64,000 bases of DNA from JAEUHQ01 sp964538915 (GCA_964538915.1 CAZIFB010000002.1:299694-363693), one strand, 5' to 3'; shown: positions 24,837 to 34,254, counted from the first letter of the stretch. Notes: generated by a model from the sequence alone, not told the origin. Numbers and translations: made by a program.

Positions 24837-26366
24837 TCATTCGTCGCCGAACTTGATGCCCTGCGCCAGGGGCAGGCTCGCACCCCAGTTCACGGTGCTC
24901 GTCTGGCGGCGCATGTAGATCTTCCAGCTGTCGGAACCGGATTCGCGGCCGCCGCCGGTCTCCTTCTCGCCGCCGAATGCGCCGCCGATCTCGGCGCCGC
25001 TGGTGCCGATGTTGACGTTCGCGATGCCGCAGTCGCTGCCGATCGAGGAGAGGAAGCGCTCCGCGGCGCGCACGTTCGCCGTGAAGATCGACGAACTGAG
25101 GCCCTGAGGGACGTCGTTGTTGAGTGCGATCGCCTCGTCGAGCGACTTGATGGGCATCACGTACAGGATCGGCGCGAAGGTCTCCTCCTTCACGATCGGT
25201 ATGCAGCCGTCGCAGCGCACGATCGCCGGCACGACGTAGGCTCCGCCGGCGATGGCCTTGCCGACCTTCGCGCGAGCGCCGCCCTGCACGACCCTGCCGC
25301 CCTGCTCCCTGGCGGCCGCGATCGCATGGTCGAACGCCTTCGCGGATGCTTCGTCGATCAGCGGACCGACGAGCGTCTTCTTGTCGAACGGATCGCCGAT
25401 CGTGCACTGCGCGTACGCCTTCACGAGCCGCGCCTGCAGTTCGTCCACGACCTTCTCGTGAACGAGCAGCCGCCTCGTCGTCGTGCATCGCTGGCCGGCG
25501 GTGCCCACCGCCCCGAAGACGATGCCGCGCACCGCGAGCGACAGGTCCGCGTCGTCCATCACGACGATCGCGTTGTTGCCGCCGAGTTCCAGCAGCGAAC
25601 GGCCGAAGCGCTGCGCCACGCGCGGCCCGACGATGCGGCCCATGCGCGTGCTGCCGGTCGCGGAGACGAGCGGGATCGCCGGATCGTCGAGCAAAGCGCT
25701 GCCGACGGTGAGGTCGGGGCCGATGACGAGCCCGACGAGCGGCGCCCATTCCTTGCCGAGCACTTCCGCCGCGATCTTCGTCATCGCGATCGCGCACAGC
25801 GGCGTCTTCAGCGACGGCTTCCACAGGCAGCTGTCGCCGCACACGAGCGCGAGCATCGAGTTCCACGCCCAGACCGCGATCGGGAAGTTGAACGCCGTGA
25901 TCACGCCGACCGTGCCGAGCGGGTGCCACGTCTCGCGCATGTGGTGGTTCGGCCGTTCGCTCGCGATCGTGAGACCGTAGAGCTGGCGCGACAGTCCGAC
26001 GGCGAAGTCGGCGATGTCGATGCACTCCTGCGCTTCCCCGAGGCCCTCCTGCAGGATCTTGCCCGCCTCGAGCGTCACGAGCCTGCCGAGCAGCTCCTTC
26101 TTCTCGCGGAACGCGTTGCCGATCCGGCGCACGTACTCCCCGCGCTTCGGGGCAGGGAGTTCGCGCCAGCGCAGGAACGCGGCGTGCGCCGCCTTGCTGA
26201 CGGCGGCGTAGTCCTTGGCGTCCGCCATCTGCACCGCGCCGATCGTGCTGCCGTCGACCGGCGAACGCACGGTGAGCGTCTCGCCCTTGGTCTTGCGCCA
26301 GGTGCCGTCGAACGCGCCGCTGGCGGTCTTGTCGAGTCCGAGTTCCGCGAGGAAGGAGAGATCCAT
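24837..26366 (-). CDS. Aldehyde dehydrogenase, ALDH7 / piperideine-6-carboxylate dehydrogenase type
   Basis: 509 residues from the ATG at 26366; a GTG six codons upstream is an alternative. Catalytic residues are Glu260 in LLELGGNNAIVV and Cys294 in GTAGQRCTTTRRL. The sequences ITAFNFPIAVWAWNSMLALV and ELGGNNAI with QRCTTTRRL are characteristic of ALDH7/AmaB enzymes that oxidise alpha-aminoadipate semialdehyde (in equilibrium with piperideine-6-carboxylate) in lysine breakdown using NAD+. The C-terminus (GGAFGGEKETGGGRESGSDS) is also typical. No lysine aminotransferase or lysine-ketoglutarate reductase gene is adjacent. Preceded on the same strand by an SdrD-type gene with a strong hairpin between them. 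Confidence 0.9.
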   Translation of the reverse strand: MDLSFLAELGLDKTASGAFDGTWRKTKGETLTVRSPVDGSTIGAVQMADAKDYAAVSKAAHAAFLRWRELPAPKRGEYVRRIGNAFREKKELLGRLVTLEAGKILQEGLGEAQECIDIADFAVGLSRQLYGLTIASERPNHHMRETWHPLGTVGVITAFNFPIAVWAWNSMLALVCGDSCLWKPSLKTPLCAIAMTKIAAEVLGKEWAPLVGLVIGPDLTVGSALLDDPAIPLVSATGSTRMGRIVGPRVAQRFGRSLLELGGNNAIVVMDDADLSLAVRGIVFGAVGTAGQRCTTTRRLLVHEKVVDELQARLVKAYAQCTIGDPFDKKTLVGPLIDEASAKAFDHAIAAAREQGGRVVQGGARAKVGKAIAGGAYVVPAIVRCDGCIPIVKEETFAPILYVMPIKSLDEAIALNNDVPQGLSSSIFTANVRAAERFLSSIGSDCGIANVNIGTSGAEIGGAFGGEKETGGGRESGSDSWKIYMRRQTSTVNWGASLPLAQGIKFGDE

Positions 26367-26445
26367 GGACCGGTCACTGTCCACGGCGGCTCCTGCGGCG
26401 CAAGTTCGGCGTGGGAGCGCCCCGGAAGGCGTCGCCCGAAACGGC

Positions 26446-26481
26446 GAACGGCTCCCCGCGCGTTGGCGCGAGGAGCCGTTC
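26446..26481 (-). terminator. Strong hairpin after the SdrD-type gene
   Basis: GAACGGCTCC and GGAGCCGTTC pair perfectly over 10 bp, and the loop contains a further CGCG/CGCG pairing. It lies 25 bp past the stop codon at 26506 on the minus strand and before the aldehyde dehydrogenase gene. On that strand it is followed by GCCGTTTCGGG, so only a short T-run is present. Confidence 0.7.
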
Positions 26482-26505
26482 GAGAGGAGCGGGGACCGCT
26501 CGGCG

Positions 26506-27795
26506 TCAGCGCCAGATGCGGTTGTCGTTGGCGCGCTCGAGCGCGTTCTTCAGGCAGGTCTGGTAGTGGCGCTGCGAGTGCCACACCGGCGTGTAGGGGT
26601 GGCAGGCGAGGCTCTGCGCCGCACGCAGCAGGAGCTGGCCGATCGTCATCTGGCCGAGGGCCGGGTCCTGGATCACGCACTCCGGGTGCACGTAGCCGGC
26701 GGCGACGTTGCAGTGCATCGCGAGCAGTTCACTCGAGAGCTGGTTGCCCATGTTCCAGCTGTTCGCGCAGCCGAAGAACGAGCCGAGCTGTTCGCGGCTG
26801 CACGGCGCGACGTAGCCGCCGCAGTTGTTGACGAGGTGCAGAGCCGGGATCCACTGGAAGCTGTTGCACTTGTTGCGGCCGTTCCTGCTCTTCCAGAAGC
26901 ACACCGGCTTCGCGTTGCACGGCAGCACCGACTGGGCGACCGCGAACTGCTGCACCGCGAGGTCCGCGCATTCGCAGACGTTCACTTCGCGCGTCGCTGC
27001 GGCGGTGGCCACGTAGCCGGCCTTCACTTCGAGTTCGACCGTGTAGGTGCCCTTCGGGACGTTGGTGAAGCGCCAGGCGCCGCTCGCGTCGGTGAGCGCG
27101 GTCCGTTCGTCGCCTTCGCTGACGAGCTTGACTTCCCAGCCGCCGAGACCGGTTTCGCCGGCGTCGCGGACGCCGTCGCGATCCAGGTCGCGGAAGACGT
27201 TGCCGGTGACGTCGCTGCCGTTGCCGTCGCCGATCACGAAGCCGTCGTACGAACGCACGGCGCACTGGCCGGTGACCGGGTGGATGCCGCCGTCGATGAG
27301 GTACGGGTGGGTCGGACCGTAGGTGAGGTCCCACTTGTCACCGAGCAGCACCTTCCAGCTGCACGGCGTGAACTCCGACGACCGGAACTTCAGCAGGATG
27401 CTCTGGCCCTGGCCACCGAGACCGAGCCCGTAGACCGCGGGGTCCTGGTTGTTCGTGAAGGGCAGCGACAGCGAGATGACGCCGGCGTTGTTCTCGACGC
27501 TGACGAAGCGATCCATCGGGTCGTTCGTCGAGGCGACTTCCTCGAGGCCGGCGCTCGTCACGTGCACGTAGTAGGTGCCGCTCGCGATGGCCGGGTCGAA
27601 GGCGAGATACACCGACTCGTTCGCGAACTTGTACGTGTAGCGGCCCGTGTTCGGATCGAGCGTGGACGGCGCGGGAACGCCGTTCGCGTTCACGAGGCGC
27701 AGCGGCCACAGATTGTCCGAGCAATTGACCTGGGCGAAGGCGGCGGCGGTGAGCAACGCGGTCGCGGCGAAGGGGAGGATCTTGGTGACGAGCAT
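26506..27795 (-). CDS. Secreted SdrD-type protein with a cysteine-rich FWxxxNG C-terminal domain
   Basis: 429 residues from the ATG at 27795, with a signal peptide (KILPFAATALLTAAAFAQ). The N-terminal 190 residues are beta-rich and unrecognised. An SdrD B-like domain follows (about residues 195-265): VTGNVFRDLDRDGVRDAGET and GAWRFTNVPKGTYTVELEV, where the DxDxDG-like turn probably binds calcium. The C-terminal 130 residues contain CFWKSRNGRNKC, SWNMGNQLSSELLAMHCNV and LKNALERANDNRIW, a pattern familiar from secreted proteins with an FWSNKNG motif, here enriched in cysteines. Likely an extracellular or cell-surface protein. A strong hairpin follows the stop. Confidence 0.82.
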   Translation of the reverse strand: MLVTKILPFAATALLTAAAFAQVNCSDNLWPLRLVNANGVPAPSTLDPNTGRYTYKFANESVYLAFDPAIASGTYYVHVTSAGLEEVASTNDPMDRFVSVENNAGVISLSLPFTNNQDPAVYGLGLGGQGQSILLKFRSSEFTPCSWKVLLGDKWDLTYGPTHPYLIDGGIHPVTGQCAVRSYDGFVIGDGNGSDVTGNVFRDLDRDGVRDAGETGLGGWEVKLVSEGDERTALTDASGAWRFTNVPKGTYTVELEVKAGYVATAAATREVNVCECADLAVQQFAVAQSVLPCNAKPVCFWKSRNGRNKCNSFQWIPALHLVNNCGGYVAPCSREQLGSFFGCANSWNMGNQLSSELLAMHCNVAAGYVHPECVIQDPALGQMTIGQLLLRAAQSLACHPYTPVWHSQRHYQTCLKNALERANDNRIWR

Positions 27796-28055
27796 GCTTT
27801 GGTTCGGTTTGGTTTCCGTTGGTTCTTCCGAACGAGGAAACCACACGCCGCGGGTGAAACGCGGCGGACCGTGTCGACCCGGCGTGATGCGGCGGCGCTC
27901 GCGCCGCCAACCGGCCGTGCCATGGCCGCGCACGCGGCATCCCCATGCGAGACGGCCAATCTCGATTTCCGCCGCACGGTCGGTGCGATGCGCCGGGGCA
28001 GTTAGCGACCTCTGCGCTTTGCCGCGCCGGACGGCTCGGGTACAGCACCGCGCCA

Positions 28056-30035
28056 GTGCTCGAACAGGTCCTGCTCGAACTCGCGTTGCTCTTCGCCCTG
28101 TGCGTCGGCGTCGCGGTCACGTTCCACCGGCTGCGACTGCCGCCGATCGTCGGCTTCCTCGTGGCCGGGGTGTTCGTCGGCCCGAACGCGATCGGGCTCG
28201 TGCGCCACGAGGAGATGGTGCGCGAACTCGCGGAGGTCGGCATCGTCGTGCTGCTGTTCGCCGTCGGCCTCGAGGTGCCGCTGAGCCAGCTCGCGCGGCT
28301 GCGGCGCATCATCGGTGTGGGCGGTGGCCTGCAGGTGCTCGGCACGGTCGCTGCCGCGACGTTCGTCTGCTGGCTGCTCGGCGTGCCGATCGCGGCGGCG
28401 GTGTTCCTCGGCTTCCTGTTGAGTCTGTCGAGCACCGCGGCGTCGACGAAGATGCTGGTGGACCACGGGGAACTCAGCGCCCCGCACGGCCGACTCGTGC
28501 TCGGCATCAACATCGCGCAGGACCTCGCGGTCGTACCGATGATCCTGCTCATCCCGCTGCTGGCGTCGGGCGCCGCCGGGTCGTCGGGTTCGGCGCTCGG
28601 TTCGCTGCAGAACCTCGGGCTCCTCGTGGTAGTGATCGCGGTGGCGCGGCTCCTCGTGCGGCCCGTGATGTCGCTCGTCTGCCGCACCCGCAGCCGCGAA
28701 CTCTTCGTGCTGTTCCTCGCGACCTGGTGCCTCGGGATGGCGGTCGTCACCGCGCACCTCGGTCTGTCGCTCGCGCTCGGTGCGTTCCTCGCGGGCATCC
28801 TGATCGCGGACTCGGATCACCACAGCCAGGCGGCCGCCGAGGTCGAGCCGTTCCGCGACGCGTTCTCGAGCCTGTTCTTCGTGTCGATCGGCATGCTGTT
28901 CGACTGGCGCGCGATCGCCGCGGACCCGGCCACGGTCGTGCTGTGCCTGCTCGCCGTCGTCGTCGGCAAGGCGGCGATCGTGATGCTCGCGGCGTGGCGG
29001 CTGGGCCAGCCGTTCTGGGTGCGCCTGCGCGCGGCCCTCACCATGGCGCAGGTGGGCGAGTTCTCGTTCGTGCTCGTTCAGCTCGGACAGCGTTCCCAGC
29101 TGCTCGCGAGCGACGCCGAACGGGTCTTCATCGTCACGGCGGTGATGTCGATCGCGATCACGCCTCTGCTCTACGCGGTCGGTCGACGGCTCGCCAACCG
29201 CGCGCGCGCCGCGGCGGACCACGGACGTGCCGTCGGCGACGAACGGCTGCGCGATCACGCGATCGTGATCGGGTACGGCCCCACGGGTCGCACGGTCGTC
29301 GCGGGTCTCGGTTCGCTCGGCATCCCGGTGATCGTCTCGGAGATGAACGCCGCGACCGTCCGTTCGGAGAAGCAGAAAGGCGTGCCGATCGTGCTCGGCG
29401 ACGCGACGCGAGTGCCGGTGCTCAAGTCGCTCGGCATCGAGCGCGCCCACATGCTCGTGCTCGCGGTCAACGACACGGCCGCCACCTCGCGCATCGCCCA
29501 GCTCGCGCGTCAGATCGCGCCGCACGTGCACGTTCTCGCCCGCGCCGTCTACACCGCCGAGTCCGACGGCCTGCGTCGCGCCGGCGCGAACGACGTCGTG
29601 CCCCAGGAACTCGAAGCGTCGGTCGAGATGCTCGTCCGTGTGCTGCGCCGATTCCTCGTCGCCGACGACGAGATCGGTCGCCAGGTCCGTCAGGTCCGCC
29701 ACGCCGCCGGCGCCGGCGATCGCGCCGCGCGCACGGTGTCGACGGATGCCGCGTCCATCACCGAGTTCGTGCCCGGGATCGGCTTTCGCGTCTGGCGCGT
29801 GGCCGCGGGAGCGCCGTGTGCCGGGCAACCGCTCGCGACCTCGGGTGTGCGCAAGGCGACCGGCTGCAGCGTCGTCGCGGTGCGCCGCGACGGGATCAAC
29901 CTGCCCGCGATCACCCCGGACACCGTGCTGCTGGCCGGCGACACGGTCGTCGTGCTGGGGCCCGAGCCCCGCTTGTCGGATGCCGGCGCGATGTTCGTCG
30001 CACCGGTGACCGCCGCTACGAAGGAGGCGACGTGA
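28056..30035 (+). CDS. CPA2 cation:proton antiporter with RCK domains (Kef/YbaL-like)
   Basis: 659 residues from a GTG at 28056. Residues 1-380 form an 11-12 helix exchanger domain with PIVGFLVAGVFVGPNAIGL, ILLIPLLA and LAMAVVTAHLGLSLALGAFLAGI-like CPA2 features (the visible run is GLSLALGAFLAGILIADSD). A TrkA-N (RCK) domain starts near residue 400 (DHAIVIGYGPTGRTVVAGLG), and a TrkA-C domain ends the protein (LAGDTVVVLGPEPRL). Such systems export K+ or Na+ in exchange for H+ and are gated by nucleotides or glutathione adducts. Its stop overlaps the start of the EEP-family gene (GTGA). Confidence 0.9.
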   Translation: MLEQVLLELALLFALCVGVAVTFHRLRLPPIVGFLVAGVFVGPNAIGLVRHEEMVRELAEVGIVVLLFAVGLEVPLSQLARLRRIIGVGGGLQVLGTVAAATFVCWLLGVPIAAAVFLGFLLSLSSTAASTKMLVDHGELSAPHGRLVLGINIAQDLAVVPMILLIPLLASGAAGSSGSALGSLQNLGLLVVVIAVARLLVRPVMSLVCRTRSRELFVLFLATWCLGMAVVTAHLGLSLALGAFLAGILIADSDHHSQAAAEVEPFRDAFSSLFFVSIGMLFDWRAIAADPATVVLCLLAVVVGKAAIVMLAAWRLGQPFWVRLRAALTMAQVGEFSFVLVQLGQRSQLLASDAERVFIVTAVMSIAITPLLYAVGRRLANRARAAADHGRAVGDERLRDHAIVIGYGPTGRTVVAGLGSLGIPVIVSEMNAATVRSEKQKGVPIVLGDATRVPVLKSLGIERAHMLVLAVNDTAATSRIAQLARQIAPHVHVLARAVYTAESDGLRRAGANDVVPQELEASVEMLVRVLRRFLVADDEIGRQVRQVRHAAGAGDRAARTVSTDAASITEFVPGIGFRVWRVAAGAPCAGQPLATSGVRKATGCSVVAVRRDGINLPAITPDTVLLAGDTVVVLGPEPRLSDAGAMFVAPVTAATKEAT

Positions 30036-31216
30036 AGATCGGGTTCTGGACTCTCTCCGCCGTGTGCCTCGTCGCGAGCGTGCCGCTCGCCATCGTCATG
30101 CTGAACCGGCGCTCGGGGAAGCTCGTGCCGGTCGTGCGCGTCGCGACGTTCAACGCGGCGATGAACCGCGCCAACGAAGGCGACCTGCTCGCCGAGCTGC
30201 GCGGCGGGAAGAGCGCGCAGGCGGCCCGGATCGCGGAGATCGTGCAACGCGTCGGCGCGGACGTGCTCCTCGTGTGCGAGCTCGATCGCGACCGCGCGGC
30301 CGAGAGCGCGCGCATCTTCGCGAAGGAGTACCTCGCCGTGTCGCAGCGCGGTCAGCAGCCGATCGACTTCGAGTACGTGTGGGCCGACGAGGTGAACACG
30401 GGCGTTCCGTCGGGCGAGGACCTGGACGCGGACGGCAAGGTCGGCGGGCCCGGCGATGCGTTCGGCTACGGCGCGTTCCCGGGGCAGTACGGCATGGCGC
30501 TGCTGTCGCGGCACCCGATCCTCGTCGACAGCGTCCGCGCGTTCCGCACGCTGAAGTGGAGCGCGATGCCCGGTGCGCTCAGGCCGCCCGGCATGGCCGA
30601 CGCCGCGTGGAACGCCGCGCGCCTGTCGTCGAAGAGTCACTGGGACGTGCCGGTGGGCATCGGCAAACAGCTCGTGCACGTGCTGTGTTCTCATCCGACA
30701 CCGCCGGTCTTCGACGGGCCGGAGGATCGCAACGGCCGACGCAACCACGACGAGGTCCGCTTCTGGGTCGACTACCTCACGCCGGAGCGCGCGGGCTGGA
30801 TCGTCGACGACGCGGGGCAGGCTGGGGGGCTCGCGCCGGACGCGGCGTTCGTCCTGATGGGCGACTTCAACTGCGATCCTGCGGACGGCGACGCTCGCCG
30901 CGAGGCCCTGCTCGAACTGCTCGCGCATCCGCGTGTGCAGGATCCGAAACCGCGCGGTGCGGCGGGGGACACGATGGCGAAGGAACAGTGGGGCGCGAAC
31001 TCGGCGCACGTCGGCGATCCCGCGATGGACACGAGCGACTTCCCCGACGCGCCGGGCCAGGGGCCCGGCAACCTGCGCGTCGACTACGTGCTCGTCGGCA
31101 AGCATCTCGCGGTCGCGCAGTCCGGCGTGTTCTGGCCCTTGCCGCGGCAGCCCGGCGGCGATCTCGTCGACGCGTCGGATCACCGTCTCGTGTTCGTCGA
31201 CATCGAAGTTCGCTGA
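30032..31216 (+). CDS. Membrane-anchored endonuclease/exonuclease/phosphatase (EEP) family protein
   Basis: 394 residues from a GTG at 30032, which overlaps the antiporter stop and is preceded by AAGGAGG at 30021-30027. Residues 5-25 are hydrophobic (a signal or anchor). EEP catalytic motifs are all visible: RVATFNAAM (Asn), LLVCELDRDR (Glu), VLMGDFNCDPADGD (Asp/Asn), LRVDYVLVG and DASDHRLVFVDI (Asp-His). The fold hydrolyses phosphodiester bonds in nucleic acids, phospholipids or phosphoinositides; secreted members are often nucleases or sphingomyelinase-like. A stretch DLDADGKVGGPGDAFG inside could bind calcium. Why it is coupled to an ion antiporter is unclear. Confidence 0.85.
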   Translation: MKIGFWTLSAVCLVASVPLAIVMLNRRSGKLVPVVRVATFNAAMNRANEGDLLAELRGGKSAQAARIAEIVQRVGADVLLVCELDRDRAAESARIFAKEYLAVSQRGQQPIDFEYVWADEVNTGVPSGEDLDADGKVGGPGDAFGYGAFPGQYGMALLSRHPILVDSVRAFRTLKWSAMPGALRPPGMADAAWNAARLSSKSHWDVPVGIGKQLVHVLCSHPTPPVFDGPEDRNGRRNHDEVRFWVDYLTPERAGWIVDDAGQAGGLAPDAAFVLMGDFNCDPADGDARREALLELLAHPRVQDPKPRGAAGDTMAKEQWGANSAHVGDPAMDTSDFPDAPGQGPGNLRVDYVLVGKHLAVAQSGVFWPLPRQPGGDLVDASDHRLVFVDIEVR

Positions 31217-31302
31217 CGCGTTCCGTAGCGCTGCTGCCGCAAACCGCGGCAGGCCGCGATGCGTCGTTGCAGCGAGGCGAGATCGTCGCGATAGTGCGCC
31301 GC

Positions 31303-32850
31303 GTGAACTACGCCCGCGTGTCGAAGGTCCTCGCCGGCTTCGTCGCGTTCTTCACGGTCGTGCAGCTCGCGCCGCTGGTCATGGCCCTGACCGGCAAGGG
31401 TGAGCACGGCGCCCCGCTCGCGGGTTTCGTCGCCAGCACGCTGCTCGGGGCAGTCGTCGCCGGCGCGCTCTGGTTCGCCGGGCGGGGGGCGACGGGCGAC
31501 ATGTTCCGCAAGGAAGCCCTCTGCGTCGCGGGGGTCGCCTGGCTGCTGGCCAGTCTGCTCGGCGCGATCCCGCTGCAGTGGAGCGGGCTCCTGCCGAACG
31601 CGTGCGACGCGCTGTTCGAGAGCGTGAGCGGACTCACGACCTGTGGCGCGACGGTGCTAGGGTCGGGCGGCAACCCCACGCCGGAGGACACCGCGCCGAG
31701 CCTTCTCTTGTGGCGCGCGATGCTGCAGTGGGTCGGCGGCATCGGGATCGTGCTGATCTTCGTGGCGCTCCTGCCCTCGATGGGCGGCGCGGGCCGCAAC
31801 CTGCTGATGGCCGAGTCGGTCGGCGTGAGCCAGGACGGCAGTCAGCCCCGCGTGCTGTCCCAGGCGCGGGGTGTCGGCACCGTGTACGTGGGCCTCACCG
31901 CCGCGTGCATCGTTTCCCTCGTGTGGTTCGGGGGGATGGGCTGGTTCGACTCGGTCTGCCACGCGTTCACGGCGCTCGCGACGGGCGGTTATTCGACCCG
32001 TTCGTCGGTCGCCGCGTTCGACAGTCTCGGTTCCGAGGTCGTGTTGACGATCTTCATGTTCCTCGGCGGCTGCAGCTTCACGGTCATGGCCGTGTCGGTG
32101 CGCGACGGGTGGCCCGGGCTCGTCGGCATGGTGCGCACCTCCGAGTTCCGCATCTACTCGCTGTTCACGGCCCTGGCGGTCGGCGGCGTGACGATCGATC
32201 TCATGCGCGCAGGCGAGCCGTTCGGTTCGGCGCTGCGGCAGTCGTCGTTCAACGTCGTCAGCATGCTGAGCTGCTGCGGCTTCGCGACGTCGGACTTCCA
32301 TGCGTGGCCGCCGCTGTCGCTGATCGTGATCTTCACCTGCACGATGGTCGGCGGCTGCAGCGGTTCGGCCGCCGGCGGCATGAAGCAGGTGCGCCTGCTC
32401 GTGTGCCTCAAGCTGCTCGCCTACACCGTGCGCCGCTTCGTGCGGCCGAAGAGCGTCGAACGCATCCGTCTCGACGGCGACGTGCTGCAGGCGTCGACGA
32501 TTTCGTCGGTGCTCGCCATCGTGCTGCTGTGGCTGCTCACCATTCTCGTGGGCGCGATGGTGATCGCGTGGGACCAGCGACTCAGTTTCATCGGCGCGCT
32601 GTCCGCCAGTGCCAGCATGCTCGGCAACTGCGGCCCCGCGATGGCCTTCGTGCACCCCGACGCGCTCGCGGCAGGCATCCCCGCGATCGGTCACGCCGTC
32701 GCGGTGGTGGGGCCCAACATCGGTCCGCTCGCCGGCTTCGGTGAGCTGCACGATGGAACGAAACTCGCGATGAGCTTCGAGATGGTGCTCGGTCGCCTCG
32801 AACTGCTCCCCTTGCTCGTGCTCTGCATGCCGAGCTTCTGGCGCCGCTGA
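31303..32850 (+). CDS. trkH: TrkH-family potassium uptake protein
   Basis: 515 residues from a GTG at 31303 (another GTG at 31294 is possible). Hydrophobic throughout, with four pore-loop repeats recognisable by their filter segments: SVSGLTTCGATVL, AFTALATGGYSTRS, MLSCCGFATSDF and SMLGNCGPAMAF. The glycine in each loop forms the K+ filter. Also typical are LQWVGGIGIVLIFVALLP and GGCSGSAAGGMKQVR. It is the membrane subunit of the Trk/Ktr uptake system, which normally needs a cytosolic RCK protein (TrkA); no separate trkA is present in the window. It follows the antiporter and EEP genes on the same strand (86-bp gap). Confidence 0.93.
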   Translation: MNYARVSKVLAGFVAFFTVVQLAPLVMALTGKGEHGAPLAGFVASTLLGAVVAGALWFAGRGATGDMFRKEALCVAGVAWLLASLLGAIPLQWSGLLPNACDALFESVSGLTTCGATVLGSGGNPTPEDTAPSLLLWRAMLQWVGGIGIVLIFVALLPSMGGAGRNLLMAESVGVSQDGSQPRVLSQARGVGTVYVGLTAACIVSLVWFGGMGWFDSVCHAFTALATGGYSTRSSVAAFDSLGSEVVLTIFMFLGGCSFTVMAVSVRDGWPGLVGMVRTSEFRIYSLFTALAVGGVTIDLMRAGEPFGSALRQSSFNVVSMLSCCGFATSDFHAWPPLSLIVIFTCTMVGGCSGSAAGGMKQVRLLVCLKLLAYTVRRFVRPKSVERIRLDGDVLQASTISSVLAIVLLWLLTILVGAMVIAWDQRLSFIGALSASASMLGNCGPAMAFVHPDALAAGIPAIGHAVAVVGPNIGPLAGFGELHDGTKLAMSFEMVLGRLELLPLLVLCMPSFWRR

Positions 32851-32970
32851 CCGGAGCCAGCGGGATCCGGCGTTCGGGGCGCGGCGTCGGCATCGGGGGT
32901 TGCCGGTGCCGCTCGCCCGCGGTTTCGCGGAAAGCCGATGCCACCGTGTCGGTCCGGGACCGGGGGCGCC

Positions 32971-34221
32971 ATGATGCGCGGACCCCTCTGCCCGGCCGCT
33001 CTTCTCGCGGAGCTGCTCGTGATCAACTACGTCCTGTTCGGACTGTTCGCAGCGACCCTGCTCGGGATCGCTCGCTTCCACAAGTACGCACTGAAGATCG
33101 CACTGACAGGACTCGGCGCGGTCCTGTGTTCGCGACTCTTGTTCACGGACTTCAGTCTCGGTCATCACCTCGCGCACGAGTGGAAGACGATCGTGAACCT
33201 CGGCGGTCTGCTCGTCGGGTTCGCGGTCCTGGCGAACTACTTCGAACGCAGCAACCTGCCGGAGAAGCTCACCGAGGTGCTGCCCGCGGGACGCCTCGGC
33301 GCGTTCGCGCTGCTGGTCATCGTGTTCGTGTTGTCCGCGGTGCTCGACAACATCGCGGCCGCGTTGATCGGCGGCGCCGCCGCGGTCACGCTGTTCCGGC
33401 GCAACGTGCACCTCGGCTACATCGCGGCGATCGTCGCGGCGAGCAACGCGGGCGGTGCCGGCTCGGTCGTCGGCGACACGACGACGACGATGATCTGGAT
33501 CGCGAAGTACTCGCCGCTCGACGTGGCCGAGGCCGCGGTCGGCGCGGTGGTGGCGCTGCTCTTCTTCGGCTTCTTCGCGAGCCGGCAGCAGCATGCGCTG
33601 CAGCCCCTCGTGCGCGGGGACCACGCGGCGAAGCCCGTCGATCTCGCGCACGTCGGCATCGTCGTCGCGATCCTCGCCGGCGCGATCGCCGCGAACATCT
33701 TCCTCGATTTCCCGGCCGTCGGCGTGTGGGGCGCGATCCTGCTCGGTTGCCTCGTGCGCGGCGCGGAGTGGAAGGTCGTGCCGTCGGCCGCCACGGGCGC
33801 GATCTTCCTGCTGAGCCTCGTGATGTCGGCATCGATGATGCCGGTCGAGAACCTGCCGCCGGCGACGCCGTGGACCGCGATGGGACTCGGGGTCGTGTCG
33901 GCGTTCTTCGACAACATCCCCCTCACCGCGCTCGCGCTGCGCCAGGGCGGCTACGACGTCGGGTTCCTCGCGTTCTGCGTCGGCTACGGCGGCTCGATGT
34001 TGTGGTTCGGTTCGTCGGCCGGCGTCGCGATCTCGGGCCTCTTCACCGAGGCGAAGTCGGCGAAGAACTGGCTCGTGCAGGGATGGCACGTCGTGGTCGG
34101 CTACTTCCTCGGGTTCTTCGTGATGTTCGCGCTGCTGGGCTGGCACCCGCACGCGCCGAAGGGCGCACCCGCGAACGAACACGGTGCTCCGCCGTCCGCG
34201 AGCAGCCACCCGATGCGCTAG
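32971..34221 (+). CDS. NhaD/ArsB-like ion transporter (IT superfamily)
   Basis: 416 residues from the ATG at 32971 (MMRGPLCPAALLAELL). Ten to eleven hydrophobic segments. Two inverted half-repeats with discontinuous-helix motifs are visible: VLSAVLDNIAAALIGGAAAV and NAGGAGSVVGDTTTTMIWI in the first half, SAFFDNIPLTALALRQGG and GYGGSMLWFGSSAGVAISGL in the second. The paired DN(I) and GDTTT / GSSAGV elements are those of NhaD Na+/H+ antiporters and related citrate/arsenite carriers. Sodium-proton exchange is the best guess in this K+/H+ transport block. Preceded by a 120-bp gap after trkH. Confidence 0.82.
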   Translation: MMRGPLCPAALLAELLVINYVLFGLFAATLLGIARFHKYALKIALTGLGAVLCSRLLFTDFSLGHHLAHEWKTIVNLGGLLVGFAVLANYFERSNLPEKLTEVLPAGRLGAFALLVIVFVLSAVLDNIAAALIGGAAAVTLFRRNVHLGYIAAIVAASNAGGAGSVVGDTTTTMIWIAKYSPLDVAEAAVGAVVALLFFGFFASRQQHALQPLVRGDHAAKPVDLAHVGIVVAILAGAIAANIFLDFPAVGVWGAILLGCLVRGAEWKVVPSAATGAIFLLSLVMSASMMPVENLPPATPWTAMGLGVVSAFFDNIPLTALALRQGGYDVGFLAFCVGYGGSMLWFGSSAGVAISGLFTEAKSAKNWLVQGWHVVVGYFLGFFVMFALLGWHPHAPKGAPANEHGAPPSASSHPMR

Positions 34222-34254
34222 GAACCGAACGGCGCCGAACGCTCCGCCGGCGTG

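Noticed and set aside
28002..29828. 608-residue minus-strand frame opposite the CPA2 antiporter
   Set aside because: Composition is His/Asp/Arg-rich as expected for the reverse complement of a GC-rich membrane protein gene. No domain motif, and it lies inside a convincing gene.
31657..34209. 850-residue minus-strand frame opposite trkH and the NhaD-like gene
   Set aside because: Same type of antisense artefact (Arg/Glu/His-rich, no motif) across two well-supported membrane protein genes.
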